A stretch of 64,000 nt of DNA, from contig JARWIR010000047.1 in the NCBI GenBank assembly GCA_029959085.1, forward strand, positions 1,736,001-1,800,000, written 5' to 3'. Positions 52,946 through 64,000 of this stretch are shown here, piece after piece. A model generated the notes under the pieces. That model was not told the origin of the DNA and ran no database searches. It worked only from the letters and a program-made list of their open reading frames with translations. Each line of letters begins with the position of its first letter. Position 1 is the first letter of the stretch. This DNA comes from Nemophila menziesii. Its lineage: Eukaryota; Streptophyta; Magnoliopsida; Boraginales; Hydrophyllaceae. Position numbers and translations under genes: made by a program.

Positions 52946-54853
52946 TTATGCCATTTCACTAATTTTGTGAGATGTTACATAAATTTTAAAGGAACTTTGG
53001 TCATTTCAAACAAACTATATCTTTATTTGACCACATCATAAACTAGGTATTCTATGTGAAGTGTCTAGATTATTTGAATGGTCTAAAGTATAGTTTATAT
53101 AGTTGAAATGGGTTGCGTGAATTATGGATGATGACCATAACCCTGGTCAAACTGCCTTTGTATTGATCAACAAAGTAATTAGTAAAAATTACTTGAATTT
53201 AAATGTTACTTAAATTTTTATTGAACAAATTTTATTAATATTTTGCAGGTTTTAGATGTGTATGAAATTATCTTCTCTGAGGATAAAAGTTGATAAATAT
53301 TTTACTGAGAATTTCATGGGTTGGTTTAAGAGAATGATTCAGGTCAATTCTGAAAATGAATGGGATGCTAAGATAGTGATGACTTATATTATTATATTTA
53401 TGTGGTTTTCCTGAAAAAAAGAATAAGATATTTTCATGAAGGTAAACAGTGGTGTATTGATAATATTTTAGATAAATCTATAGAAATCATTACAAGATTA
53501 TTTGGGTCTTATGATGAATGGGGGAAAGATTTAAAGGTTCAAAGAAGAAACGAGGAAATCTATAGTACTAATAATCCAACAATTGATGACGATACCGATA
53601 TAGTATAAATGTGTGATGCATCAATTAAAACAAATAATGAGACTTCTATTATCGCTTCTATTGGAGTTAATAAGGAAGGTGTTATTTCTAGGAAGGTCAA
53701 TATCATATGTAAAGTTAATAGGGTAATTGAAGAAGAAGCTTGAACCTTAATTATGGCCATGAGGTCTTGTAAAGACCTTTCTAGACAGAGAGTTATGTTT
53801 TACTTTGAGAACCTTGAATTAGTTCAAGGATCTTGGGCTTGACCGGACTTCACTGGATTCTTGCACCTATTCTATCGGAAGTTAGAAATTGGTTAGTTCA
53901 GTTTTCCTATTGGAAAGTTGCCCATATTGAAAGAAAATATAATTCTACTACTGATGCACTGGCTAAATGCACAAGAAGGAATTTGGATCTATCCAACTAG
54001 AGGGACTTTTCACTTATTGCTTCTAATAATTTCCTTATAGATCTTTGTAATAGTTTTAGATAAATTAGTGTAATTTTTTATCGACAAAAAAAATATGAGT
54101 ATGAAAAGAATTTGGGAATTCTTGGAGACATGTACAATCATATAACATGCTGTCATGAGCTTACCTAACTATGTTTTAGTTATACACAATTTACTTTACA
54201 AATATTGTTATTTAAGGAGCCGAATTATAATGCTTTCCAAAACTGTGAAAAATATTCGTTAAATTTGTTGAGAAGCTGTAACACTATTTGTGAACCATGA
54301 AGAGGGCATATCAAAATGTTTGAGATTTACGAGTTTGTCTTAGACGTTAAATTTTAGAATTTACCATGTATATTGTTTAATATACAAGTTATAAAAAAAT
54401 ATATGTAAATTTTGTAAGCCTAAGAACTTCGATGGTGAGAAAGACAAAGTGCATGTTTTTGAGTTGTTTAGATATTGATGCTTTATATTATTTTTACCCT
54501 TTAAATTGCAAGTCTTGAAATTTTAATCAATATTGTATAGATATTTTTTCAAGTGTTTAATAATTTCAACGATGGTATAGTTCATAGTTGATAAGATCTT
54601 ATGGTCGCAAACTTATACTTTTTTGGCACATTTGTTGCACAGAGTTGAGATCAAAGTAGTGAATCAATCTACTTAATTGGTGTTACTTGACAAAAAAACC
54701 TGGTGTTAAAATGATTTAGTTAGAAATTGAATTCGAAGACCCATTTTATTTGGTTGGGTTTACAATATTATTTCCAAGACTATCAAGACTTTATGATTAT
54801 TAATTGAATGATGAAAATAGTTAAATGATTATATCTCAATACCTATTTGATTA
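52946..54853 (+). repeat. RNase H block, copy B
   Basis: Homologous to copy C from ccatttcactaatt onward and to copy A from ctgcctttgtattg at about 53152. It breaks off after atatctcaatacctatttgatt, where A and C continue, and the gag fragment begins. Confidence 0.85.
53262..54065 (+). pseudogene. RNase H-like (RVT_3) pseudogene, copy B
   Basis: Contains KLSSLRIKVDKYF, HEGKQWCIDNILDK, MCDASIKTN, EEEAW and NSTTDALAKC. The third acidic site reads FYFENLELV, with Glu in place of Asp. Stops interrupt it: TGA after MWFS, TAA before MCDAS and TGA after EEEA. A ttttgcag just before the block looks like a 3' splice site, so the ancestor may have had an intron here. Confidence 0.72.
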
Positions 54854-54869
54854 ATCAGAAAGGAACGTA

Positions 54870-56100
54870 TTATATAAACAGAAAGTACTTAGCCACTTTC
54901 GCGAGCTCCTGTTACAAATACCAAAGGTACGCTTCGATTAGATGCAAAGACTGCTAATTCAGCTCAATTAACCGCATTAGAGAATCAAGTCAAAGAGATA
55001 AAGTTTGAAATGCAAAGACGTTAGAATTTAGCAGCAACAAATGTAGTGCAAGAAGCACAAGGTTGTCCTAGGTGTAGGTTACCGAATCATACATGGAAAG
55101 AGTGTGAAGGAAATTCAACATCCGTGTATTTCATATCCAACCGAGGAAATTATCAAGTTGGTTCAGAAATCATCTGGGTGTGCAGTATTCAAATCCAAAA
55201 GAGGCCCCAAATCAAGGTAACTATCAACCTCGTCCCCCAAATAACTCTTACCAACCAAGAGGTCAAGGTCTGTATCAAGGAAATCAGAGTTTTGATAGAC
55301 CTGCTCCTCCACAATAACCTGCCAATGATTCCGATACCGATTCTTTAGCTTAGAAGGCTTTACCACAACTTCCTCAAGATGGAGTAGTGGGAGATAAGCA
55401 ATTAATGAATTTCATGGATCTAATGACAATCAATATTCACTCAGTAAACAAGAAGTTAAGAGAACAAGTGGCTTCAATTCAGATCTTAGGTACACAAGTA
55501 GAACAAATGAGTAAAGTTATAAAAAATATTATGGAAGAAAAATAATTGAAAGCCATTGAAGGAGGTGATGCCAATGTTGGGTTCGAATCTTGTAAGGCAA
55601 TTTTCCTTGAAATATAAGAGAAAGAGGAAGTACCGCATGCGGCAGAAATTGTCGCGGAAATTCCAAAAATTGAAGAAAAACCAACAAAGTCTAGCCCCGA
55701 AGACTCTGACTTTTCTGAAGATTCAGATTCATCTGAAAGATCTGAGTTTATAAACCTTCTGAGAGATATGAAAGAATAGATTAGATCGGTTATAGAGCTA
55801 CAAGCTACAGGAGCAAAAGAAAAAGTGGTAGAAGCTTCAAAAAAATAAAGAAGAAGAGAATGTGGACTCGCCACCAATTGTTCAAAAAATTTCAACATCT
55901 ATTCCAAAGATAAATCCAGAGGTTGACATTGAACTCAAGACATTTGCAGAGGCGTATAGTTTAGAAAATATCAATGCCCAGGTGCTTGAGATTGCGAAGA
56001 AAGGGCTTACACCGCAAGAAGTTTTCACACAAGTTATTCTAGAGAAAGAAGCGAGTGTAGAAGCCTAAAAAGAGACTGTGGCTCATACTGAGAGAGTCTT
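54870..56100 (+). pseudogene. Decayed Ty3/gypsy-like gag fragment with CCHC zinc knuckle
   Basis: A frame beginning near 54896 reads APVTNTKGTLRLDAK, then a coiled-coil-like LENQVKEIKFEMQ, a stop, and CPRCRLPNHTWKEC. The last is a perfect C-X2-C-X4-H-X4-C knuckle at 55064-55105. After a frameshift comes a Gln/Asn/Pro-rich stretch (NQGNYQPRPPNNSYQPRGQG) and a helical segment around VASIQILGTQVEQM. That order is as in Athila/Tat-type plant Gag proteins. An acidic Ser/Asp/Glu stretch (about 55640-55760) and a further open stretch at 55862-56068 follow. No protease, reverse transcriptase or LTR was found. Several stops make it non-functional. Confidence 0.6.
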
Positions 56101-56109
56101 AATAAGAGT

Positions 56110-57113
56110 TAAAAAGGAGTTACCTCTTAAGCTAATCTTCCTATTCAAATTAGTCGCTTTAATGTTTGAGTTCATCTTCAACTGATGAGCATATCTCCTG
56201 GATAAGACTGTTGAATTCACATGCCTATTGTTTAGTGCACAACCACATCTATGTTTTTTGTTTGGGATACATATTTAAAAGCTACCATTTGCACACGCAG
56301 TTGCATATATAAACCAGTCACAATTCTTACCTCTACACTTCTCTCTAACTCTACAAGGTTCATTACATGGGAACCAAATGTCATAATATCGAGAATATCG
56401 ATTGCATTAACCGCATCCTTGAATTCACCACCATTAGAGGATATCATACCAACCATTAAATTTGCGTCATCCTTGTCTGTACATACATTAAACTTTGGAA
56501 GGATCGTCCTTCGAACACCCAAACCTTCACCATCCTCCTCACCCGACGTCCCTTCCAAACATTTAAATTACTCATAATAGAAACTAGAACCCTCGTTAAG
56601 ATTATCATCGTCGATTTTAGGTAATAATTACGAACATGGTAGATCTAACTCATTTATATTAACTAACGAAGAAAACTCAACACTTGCGAATTCAATGCCA
56701 ACAGCGACATTGTTCTGGTACAATTCATCAGAGTAATCGGAGCCACTATTTTCACTATCGGAGTTAACAATATTGGATTCTACAATAAACAATCATAAAT
56801 ATGTGTTGTTAAATACCCGACACAATAACTAAAAACCTAAGCCTAAAATACATAACTGAATGAAATGGGGAAGTTAATAATTACTGCAATCACTGAATAT
56901 TTCATTCAAAATCGCCATTATAACAGAGTAATTTACTTGGGTATGACTTCGGTTATTGGACTCGAAAATCTGATTTGGTTTTCCCCCCAAAATTGAAGAA
57001 CACAAAGAACACGCTTGAGTGTGTGTTTTTAATTTGTATTTGTTTAGAACTACTTTCACGAAGTCAAATGGAATGTGTATAGGTAACACGAAGTCAGCTG
57101 AGGGTGATGACAT
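56110..57113 (-). pseudogene. MULE (MuDR-type) transposase N-terminal remnant
   Basis: On the minus strand one frame has SNIVNSDSENSGSDYSDE, then PKFNV, MVGMISSNGGEFKDAVN. After a frameshift near 56395 the next frame reads CRVREKCRGKNCDWFIYATA, ANGSF-stop-IC, and NNRHVNSTV. This is the family order: an acidic leader, the P-F-VGM-F-S-EF-AV motif, and the Cys/His DNA-binding domain of Mutator-like transposases. The catalytic DDE part is missing; sequence beyond 56110 is gag-like. An open stretch at 56874-57113 may be leader or upstream sequence. The region 57180-57300 (ctgcactttggcc) could be a decayed terminal repeat. Confidence 0.72.
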
Positions 57114-57429
57114 GCCTAGGTGGAGCAGACTTGGCGATGCGGTGGCACTGAAGTAACGTCAAATGGAATTGACTAACGATCAACTAATAAAAAACTGAAA
57201 AAGGGCTAACGGTGACCGAAAATATTTATCAAAGGGCTTTTCGTGACAATTTTAAAGATCGGGGGTGGCTACTGCACTTTGGCCAAAGTTAGAGGATATC
57301 ACAGGGGCTTCACCCATAAATATATGATAGATAACAAATACAATAAGGAATAAATAAATTTCTAAGCTAATAGGATAATATATTAACTTTTTAATATATT
57401 TAAAAGTTATGAACCACAATGTATGGTGT

Positions 57430-58395
57430 ATCATTATGAAGAGCCAAACTTAGTGGTCCCGAAATTTGCAAACCATCATCCACCCTTTTTTACCACTTCA
57501 TATACTTTCTCTCTCCACTTATTAATTTCATAATTATCCAATATGTTGGTTCACATTTATTATTAAGTACCAACGATGCTGGATTGCACTATCACCAGTC
57601 ACCACAAAATTTGATGACTGACTTGCTTGCGAACCATTGCATTTGTTGGTCCTTGACTTTGCAAATCTGAAAAACATTTATATAGACTAAATGATAATAT
57701 AGAAGTATATTATTAATAGAATATTAAATTTTAGATATACTTCCAATATTTTGAAGCTTTGAGTGGCCAAATATGATTGACAAGAACTCTAGTGACCCAA
57801 AATACCAACTTCTTTTAATAGTATTATATTTTTCTAAAAAAAATTTGTTATTAAAGAACAAGATGTTTCTCAATCATCCGTGTAGTATATCTATATTACA
57901 AAAATTCTTGATCGAATAAGCAGTAAGTGGACATTTGTTTAGGAACAAAGTAAGTAACTGAATAAGTCAAAGAGATTAGAAGCAATATATAAAATAAAAT
58001 ATACTTGTTCCAAAAAAGTTTGTACAGATAGAATGTTAATACATTTTCTTCTCTTAGCCACTATTATCCCTATTAAAATTAAGGATGTATGTTTTCAACT
58101 CTAATTTAAGATATCAAGACACGTAATGAAGGGTAATATTGTAATAGGGAATGTAATAGTTGCATTCCTTAATATGTGTGGAAAGTAAAGTGGACAAATA
58201 CTTTGAAACAAAGGGAATATTACTACTACACAAATATGACTAATATGCAGAACAAATCATTGTGTACATATTGAGGACTATAAAGAGTAATTCAAATGTA
58301 ATAGGAAATACACATTTACCTGCAATATTGGAAAAAAAATTAAAAGATTTTATTAGAATGGGAAGATAACTTGTCATGTTCCCAACGATATGTTA
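57430..58395. other. AT-rich spacer
   Basis: No gene could be supported. Only short open stretches and simple AT-rich sequence are visible. Confidence 0.5.
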
Positions 58396-58399
58396 ACTG

Positions 58400-58690
58400 G
58401 AAATATAAGTACCTATACTTTCATATTGAGTAACGAGGTACCAACATTTTATATTTGTCCGATCGTTGGTACCCGTTGTTAATTTTATGTTAAGTTCCTA
58501 CGTGGCAGATTAAAAAATGAAAAAATACAAGGAGATACTCGAGGTATATGTGAAAGGACAAATAGGTACTCATACCCTTGCCACACCAACACTTAACGAC
58601 TGAATCGACTGTAGGTACCAACTATTGGAAAAAAGTCAAAATGCTGGGTAACACATTGTCCAAATAAAAAGTATAGGAACTCATTTATCC
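58400..58690. mobile_element. MITE-like element with long imperfect terminal inverted repeats
   Basis: The left end, AAGTACCTATACTTTC, is mirrored by the reverse complement of the right end, GAGTTCCTATACTTTT. The symmetry continues inward through GTTGGTACC on both sides for about 70 bp with mismatches. A related copy lies in the MYB intron. Confidence 0.6.
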
Positions 58691-59813
58691 TACTAGCATA
58701 TCATTGGATACATGGCGTGTCAATTTTCCTATATTAATATTACATTTGTCTGGTTGTCAAAAAAGGAAAAAAATTACCAATTAAAAATATTGTTGAAAAA
58801 TTCGTTTTATTTATGATTGAATGTCTAGGTCTATGTTAGGGAAACGACGAATGAAAACCCAAACTTATGATACCCATGAGTAAATATATGCCTTCCTTAC
58901 TCGTCATACCAAATTGAAGTTATCATGACCATGAACTTCAGAAATACTTTGACTATATTTTGTATAATTTTTTTTTCTTTATAGATATATATTTGTGAGC
59001 AATTAGTAATTAAGATAGACATTTCATATATGTTCAAAATAAAGAATAATTACCCAAAAAATGTAAAATTTAATTTAATGCTTAAAAAACATTCACCTAT
59101 CTAAATATATCTATAAAGAGCTTGGGTTTGATTATAAAAAATCTGATAGGGTTTTACTTTTATTTCCTACACTAATCACCTAAAAAAATTAAGAAGTATT
59201 AAGTAGTACTTTTATTTATGGCTATATTTATTAATCAAATTCTCCTAAATATTAATTATACCCATATATTGCATTGAAATTTTACCTATAAAGCATTTAT
59301 CATACTTATCTGAGTAATTATACATATACTTATTTTTATTTTACCTATATATATCACCTCTTATGTAAATGTTTTAACTACTAATAACAACATTCATCTT
59401 TTCTAAATAAATTTACTTTCTCTCTTTTATTTTTAATACCACATAGGATGATACATATGAGATAATGAAAATGTGAAATACTAAATATGATATATAACAT
59501 TATCTTTTTGTCCTCACTAAATAATTATTTGCATCTGAATCTTCTCATGCCAAAATTTTGCTCAAAGAAACACTTCATTTTTTCAATTGATGCAAATATT
59601 ATAACATGATCCATATACATCGTTAAAATATTTTTCTAACATTAGTAACAAGAATTTAGAAAAAATAATTTTTTTCCTATATTAGATATAATTTTTTTAG
59701 CTCCTTAGTCGATTATTAGCATAATGTGAAGAAAGCTGAATAGTTTTGTATGTTGCAACTCGTTGAAAACTATAAATTTATGTATTTTAACTCATAATAT
59801 GTCAAATTATTTG
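58691..59813. other. AT-rich intergenic region
   Basis: No gene, RNA or clear repeat could be supported here. Confidence 0.5.
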
Positions 59814-59815
59814 TA

Positions 59816-60066
59816 CTCCCTCCATCCATCAATGTTTGTCATACATTATTTTCACACAAATTAAGAAAAATAATTAATTCTTTCTATTTTTACTAAATTA
59901 CCCTCAACCAACAAAATAAATGAATTTAATGATGATAAGATTCTGAACATTAAATAATGATAAAATTGGTAGAAAAGGTACAAAAATTCATTGGTATCTT
60001 AAGTAGAAAACCTTTTGTAGACATCTACTTTTAAAAATTGTGATAAACATTAATGGACGGAGGGAG
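59816..60066. mobile_element. Stowaway-type MITE
   Basis: The 251-bp element begins CTCCCTCCATCCATCAATGT and ends with the inverted match (reverse complement CTCCCTCCGTCCATTAATGT). It is flanked by TA on both sides (59814-59815, 60067-60068), the target duplication of Tc1/mariner-type Stowaway MITEs. The terminal repeats extend about 25 bp with a few mismatches. It codes for nothing. It lies about 90 bp upstream of the MYB TATA box. Confidence 0.92.
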
Positions 60067-60155
60067 TATATCTCAAGCCTGACTAGATAATCATTTAATT
60101 TCATAATGGAAATATTTTCCATTTATGATACTTTTTTTACTTTTTTACGAGATTC

Positions 60156-60164
60156 TATAAAAGG
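60156..60164 (+). promoter_or_regulatory. TATA box of the MYB gene
   Basis: TATAAAAGG, 134 bp before the ATG, followed by a CT-rich leader (cctgcctctctctctac) typical of plant 5' UTRs. Confidence 0.6.
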
Positions 60165-60297
60165 CGTGAATGACATAGAATTGTGTATTATATATATTAA
60201 TTGTTCTTAAGATATAGTAATCTGGTCATTTCCTGCCTCTCTCTCTACATAGATACGAAAGCTTTATCTTTCTTATCCCTCTATTTTTCCATCATCA

Positions 60298-61517
60298 ATG
60301 GATGTACCCTACATTTATCACAATACTCCATTTTATGTGGATACGACAAATCATGTCGTATGGACTTCTGAAGAAAACAAGATATTCGAGAATACGCTTG
60401 CTATGCTCAATCATGGTTCTGAGGATTTTTTCCAAAGACTAGCTTTTACTGTTCATGGGAAAACAATTCAACAAATCAAGGAACATTATGAAGCACTAGT
60501 TGAGGATATTCAGAACATTGAGTTAGGTCATGTTCCAATACCTGATTACAAAAATGATAACCATGATGAATTTATAGGACCAAGCGACAAGAAAAATAAG
60601 AAGTCAGTCAAGCGTTGGACTGAGGAAGAGCACATGTATGTTATTGATCTTTTAACTTTAGTAGTTTGTAGCGTCGCCAATCATACATGGTCCATAAGTT
60701 CAAAACTAATAAGGTAGTATATTTAACAATTATGACCCGCAATGTATTCTATTTTGCTTAAATTTTTTGTTAGAACGAGATGTTTCTCATCCTTCAATGC
60801 ATTATATTCATATTACATCATATTTTCATCAGATAATTAATTTGGAAATACTCAATGTATAATCATGTTTTTTTAAAAGTTAAAGATTTTTTTCTCATTA
60901 ATTATATTACATATTATACTATTTGGGACAAAATTAATATCCATGTGAAAATGATACAAGTAATTATTTGAAGGGAAAAAGACTCCAAGGTACTTCATTT
61001 GTAAAAATTTGACAAAGAGGTTTTATAGTTTCAACGTGGACAACGAGATTCCCAACATTTAAACTTTGATTCAATCGCAAGAGTTTGATTGTCTATTTGT
61101 TCTTTTTCAAATTTCTCGTGTATACAGTGTACTTTATGGTTTTAACTTTGTTTCTAGAATCTCTTATATAGGAATTTTACATAAAATAGATGGCAAATAC
61201 CAATAACTAGACAAAAATAATTGATGGGTACTGCGTTGTCCAAATTAAAAGTACATAGACTCGTTATGGTGTTAGCATTTTGTTGGTTACTGAAAAGTCA
61301 TTTTTTCTTATTATTTTATATAAATTTTTGATTTTGCTAATTATTCTAAGTTGTTAATTTTGACAGAAATTTTCTAGTTGGGCTAGAATTGTATGGAAAA
61401 AGGGATTGGAGGGTGATTTCGAGAAATTGCGTACCGACCAAGACTACAACTCAAATTGCAAGTCACGCTCAGAAGTACTTCCTTCGCTTGGAGAAGTTAA
61501 AAAACCCAAAGCATTAA
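60298..61517 (+). CDS. DIVARICATA/SRM1-like two-repeat MYB transcription factor, two exons
   Basis: Exon 1 is 60298-60635 and exon 2 is 61367-61517; a GTATGT donor and GACAG acceptor bound a 731-bp intron that splits codon 113. The spliced protein has 162 residues. Residues ~20-85 form the N-terminal MYB repeat ([32 protein letters not shown]) of the plant R-R type. Residues 106-153 form the second repeat ([40 protein letters not shown]) with the SHAQKYF motif, which binds GATAA-like sites in this family. The intron sits right after TEEEH, its usual place in the family. It ends nine residues after SHAQKYF, much shorter than typical members (230-300), so it lacks their C-terminal region. The frame is intact with good splice sites, so it may be expressed. 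Reading through the intron gives a false stop at 60717. Confidence 0.85.
60979..61264. mobile_element. MITE-like element in the MYB intron
   Basis: Related to the element at 58400-58690: acaacgagattcccaacattt matches gtaacgaggtaccaacatttt, and gggtactgcgttgtccaaatt matches gggtaacacattgtccaaata. Its own ends, GACTCCAAGGTACTT and the reverse complement GAGTCTATGTACTTT, are inverted. Confidence 0.55.
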
Positions 61518-61799
61518 AAGAAACTCAAGTCTCTTGTGAAATACTATTTATGGTTGCAATTATTTTCCTTCTCTTATTTGTTTGTAAGGATTTGTATTTC
61601 AAATTTCAGTATTTTGATATTCTACTTTTTTTAGTTACATTTCAAATTATATTTTAATTTTTTCTAGCTTGTAATTTTATTATTTTATAATAATCGGCAT
61701 CTCATGGCATATAATATAATAGAAATACAAACTGATTACATTGTCACAAAATTAAAAGATAAAAGACTGAAAAATGTTTACTAGAAATTCAAATTCCAA

Positions 61800-61826
61800 T
61801 TTTAGGCCATTGCTTATGGCCTAAAA
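61800..61826. repeat. Perfect hairpin TTTTAGGCCAT-N5-ATGGCCTAAAA
   Basis: An 11-bp perfect stem with a 5-nt loop. The word ttaggcc or tagcct occurs again at 61832, 61863 and 61890, just upstream of copy C. Confidence 0.8.
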
Positions 61827-61892
61827 ACATATTTAGGCCAGGCGTTTTAAAAGTATAATTTTTAGCCTAAATGTATTCATAATATCATTTTT

Positions 61893-64000
61893 AGGCCATT
61901 TCACTAATTATGTGAGATGTTACATAAATTTTAAGGGAACTTTGTCATTTTAAACAAATTATATCTTTATTTGAACACATCTTAAACTAGGAATTTTATG
62001 TGAAGTGTCTAAATAATTAGTTTATATAGTTGAAATGGGTTACGTGAATTATGGATGATTACCATAACCCTGGTCAAACTGCCTTTGTATTGATCAACAA
62101 AGTAATTATTAAAAATTACTTGAATTCAAATGTTACATAAATTATAATTGAACAAATTTTATTAATTTTTTGCAGGTCTTAGATGAGTATGAAATTATCT
62201 CCTCTGCAGATAAAAGTTGATAACGATTTTACTGAGAATTTCATGGGTTGGTTTAAGAGAATGATTGGGGTCTAATCAGAAAATGGATGGGATGCTAAGA
62301 TAGTGATGACTTATATTATTATATTTATGTTGTTTTCATAGAAAAAAATGAGATGTTTTCATGAAGGTAAACAGTGGTGTATTGATAATATTTTAGATAA
62401 ATCTATAGAAATCATTACAAGATTATTTGGGTCTTATGATGAATGGGGAAAGATTTAAAGGTTCAAAGAAGAAACGAGGAAAATTATAGTACTAATAATT
62501 CAACAATTGATGACGATGCCGATATGGTATGGATGTGTTATGCATCAACTAAAACAAATAGAGAGATTTCTATTATCGCTGCTATTGTAGTTAATAAAGA
62601 AAGTGTTATTTATAGGAAGGTCATCAGATGTAAAGTTAATAAGGTAACTGAAGGAGAAGCTTGGGCCTTAACTATGGCCATGAGGTCTTGTAAAGACCTT
62701 TCTAGTTAGAGAGTTCGGTTTTACTCTGAGAAACCTTGAACTAGTTCAAGGATCTTGTGCTTGACTGGACTTCAATGGATTCTTAAACCTATTCTATCGG
62801 TAGTTAGAAATTGGTTAGGTCAGTGATCCTATTGGAAAGTTGCATATATTGAAAGAAAATATAATTCTACTACTCATGCACTAGCTAAATGCACAAGAAG
62901 GAATTTGGATCTATCCAACTGAAGGAACTTTTCGCTTATTGCTTCTAATAATTTCCTAATCTATCTTTGTAATCGTTTTAGATAAGTTAGTGTAATTTCT
63001 CACTGACAAAAAAAAAAGATGAGTATGAAAAGAACTTTGGGAAATACTGGAGACATGTACAGTCATATAACATGCTGTCATGAGCTTACCTAACTATGTT
63101 TTATTTATACACAATTTAGTTTCCAAATATACTGATTTAAGGAGCCAAATGATATTGCTTTTTAAAACTGTGATAAATAATCCTTAAATTTGTTGATAAG
63201 CTGTAAGTCTATTTGTGATCTATGAAGAGGGCATATCAAAATGTTGAAGATTTACGAGTTTTTCTTAGATGTTAAATTTTAGAATTTAACATGTAAATTG
63301 TTGAATGTACAAGTTATGAAAAAACTTATATAAATTTTGTAAGCCTAAGAACTTTGATGGTGAGAAAGACAAAGTGCATGTTTTTAAGTTGTTTAGATAT
63401 TGATTCTTAATATAATTTTTAACCTTTAAATTGCAAGTCTTAATATTTTAATCAATATTGTATAGATATTTTTTCATGTGTTTAATAATTTCAACGATGA
63501 TATAGTTCATAGTTAATAAGAGTTTATAGTCACAAACTTAAACTTTTTGGCACATTTGTTGCACAAAATTGAGATCAACTTAATTGGTGTTACTGACAAA
63601 AAAACCGGTGTTAAAAAAATTCAGTGACAAATTGAATTCGAAGACCCATTTAATTTGGTTGGGTTTACAATTTAATTGCCAAGATAACTGTTAAATGATT
63701 ATATCTCAATATCTATATGATTCAATCAACCACAACTTAACAATAAAATGATTTTTCTAATTTATAATTTAAAATATTGATCATTATCTTAAATTCTATA
63801 TATAAATATCTTAAAACAAGTCGGAATTGCAATCATGAATTTGTTTGTGTGCCTGTTTGACAATGAGTTTTTTTTAAAAACACTTCAAAGTACTTCTAGA
63901 TATTTAAAAGTGTTTTACATCAAGAAAAAAACTATTAGTTGCTTCTCACAGAAAACACCTAAAGCGATTTTAGATTTCAAAATTTTAATTAATAAATTTT
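61893..64000 (+). repeat. RNase H block, copy C (runs off the window)
   Basis: Begins at ccatttcactaattatgtgag as in copy B and continues past the point where B is broken, through the same tail as copy A, to the end of the window. Confidence 0.85.
62188..62985 (+). pseudogene. RNase H-like (RVT_3) pseudogene, copy C
   Basis: MKLSPLQIKVDNDFTENF, HEGKQWCIDNILDK, EGEAWALTMAM and NSTTHALAKC can be read in several frames. The first acidic site is Tyr (MWMCYAST) and the fourth is His. A 1-bp insertion breaks the third (FYSEK), and stops lie after NDWG and CKDLSS. The open stretch 62443-62709 is part of this remnant, not a separate gene. Confidence 0.72.

Noticed and set aside
55479..55898. 139-codon minus-strand open frame
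   Set aside because: It is the mirror of the acidic Ser/Asp/Glu stretch of the plus-strand gag remnant. It has no domain and no promoter.
56251..56577. 108-codon plus-strand open frame
   Set aside because: It is the antisense of the MULE remnant, which has family motifs on the minus strand.
57540..57665. Minus-strand exon-like stretch after tttttcag (QASQSSNFVVTGDSAIQHRWY)
   Set aside because: Short, with no family recognised and no partner exons found nearby.
60298..60717. Single-exon reading of the MYB gene ending at 60717
   Set aside because: It runs into the intron after TEEEH. The spliced reading restores the conserved second MYB repeat.
61406..61657. 83-codon open frame over MYB exon 2
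   Set aside because: Different frame from the SHAQKYF reading; a shadow.

Overview
This is nuclear DNA of a flowering plant. It is very AT-rich, has long non-coding stretches and GT-AG introns, and carries plant-type transposon remnants (Stowaway MITE, MULE, Ty3/gypsy-like gag, LINE-type RNase H). It also holds a plant-specific SUVR pre-SET exon and a DIVARICATA/SRM1-type MYB gene with the SHAQKYF motif. The general look suggests a dicot, perhaps Solanaceae, but the sequence does not settle the species.

Positions 1-49633 are one head-to-tail tandem array. I split it, at an arbitrary phase, into 15 units. Most full units are 4.06-4.11 kb. Units 4, 6 and 13 are cut down to about 1.75 kb by a shared internal deletion, units 5 and 7 carry other deletions, and unit 15 is broken off at the array edge. 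The window starts inside the array. The most recognisable part of each full unit is one exon for the pre-SET zinc region of a SUVR-family histone H3 methyltransferase. No SET domain follows, and several copies have stops or frameshifts, so these are pseudogene fragments. Units 1-5 are repeated in the same order as units 10-14, about 31.2 kb away, so there is a higher-order duplication. Units 9 and 14 are mosaics of other units.

From 49631 to 54853, and again from 61893 to the window end, lie three diverged copies (A, B, C) of a block with an RNase H (RVT_3) pseudogene plus a long shared non-coding tail. The array edge joins copy A at a 3-bp shared CTG. Copy B is interrupted at about 54853 by a decayed gag fragment with a perfect CCHC zinc knuckle (about 54870-56100), followed by a minus-strand remnant of a MULE transposase N-terminus (about 56110-57113).

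The 57.4-61.8 kb stretch is mostly AT-rich spacer. It holds the one gene that looks intact: a two-exon MYB gene (60298-60635 joined to 61367-61517, 162 residues). A 251-bp Stowaway MITE sits just upstream. One member of a second, terminal-inverted-repeat MITE family lies in its intron, and another lies 2.5 kb upstream. No RNA genes or CRISPR arrays were seen.
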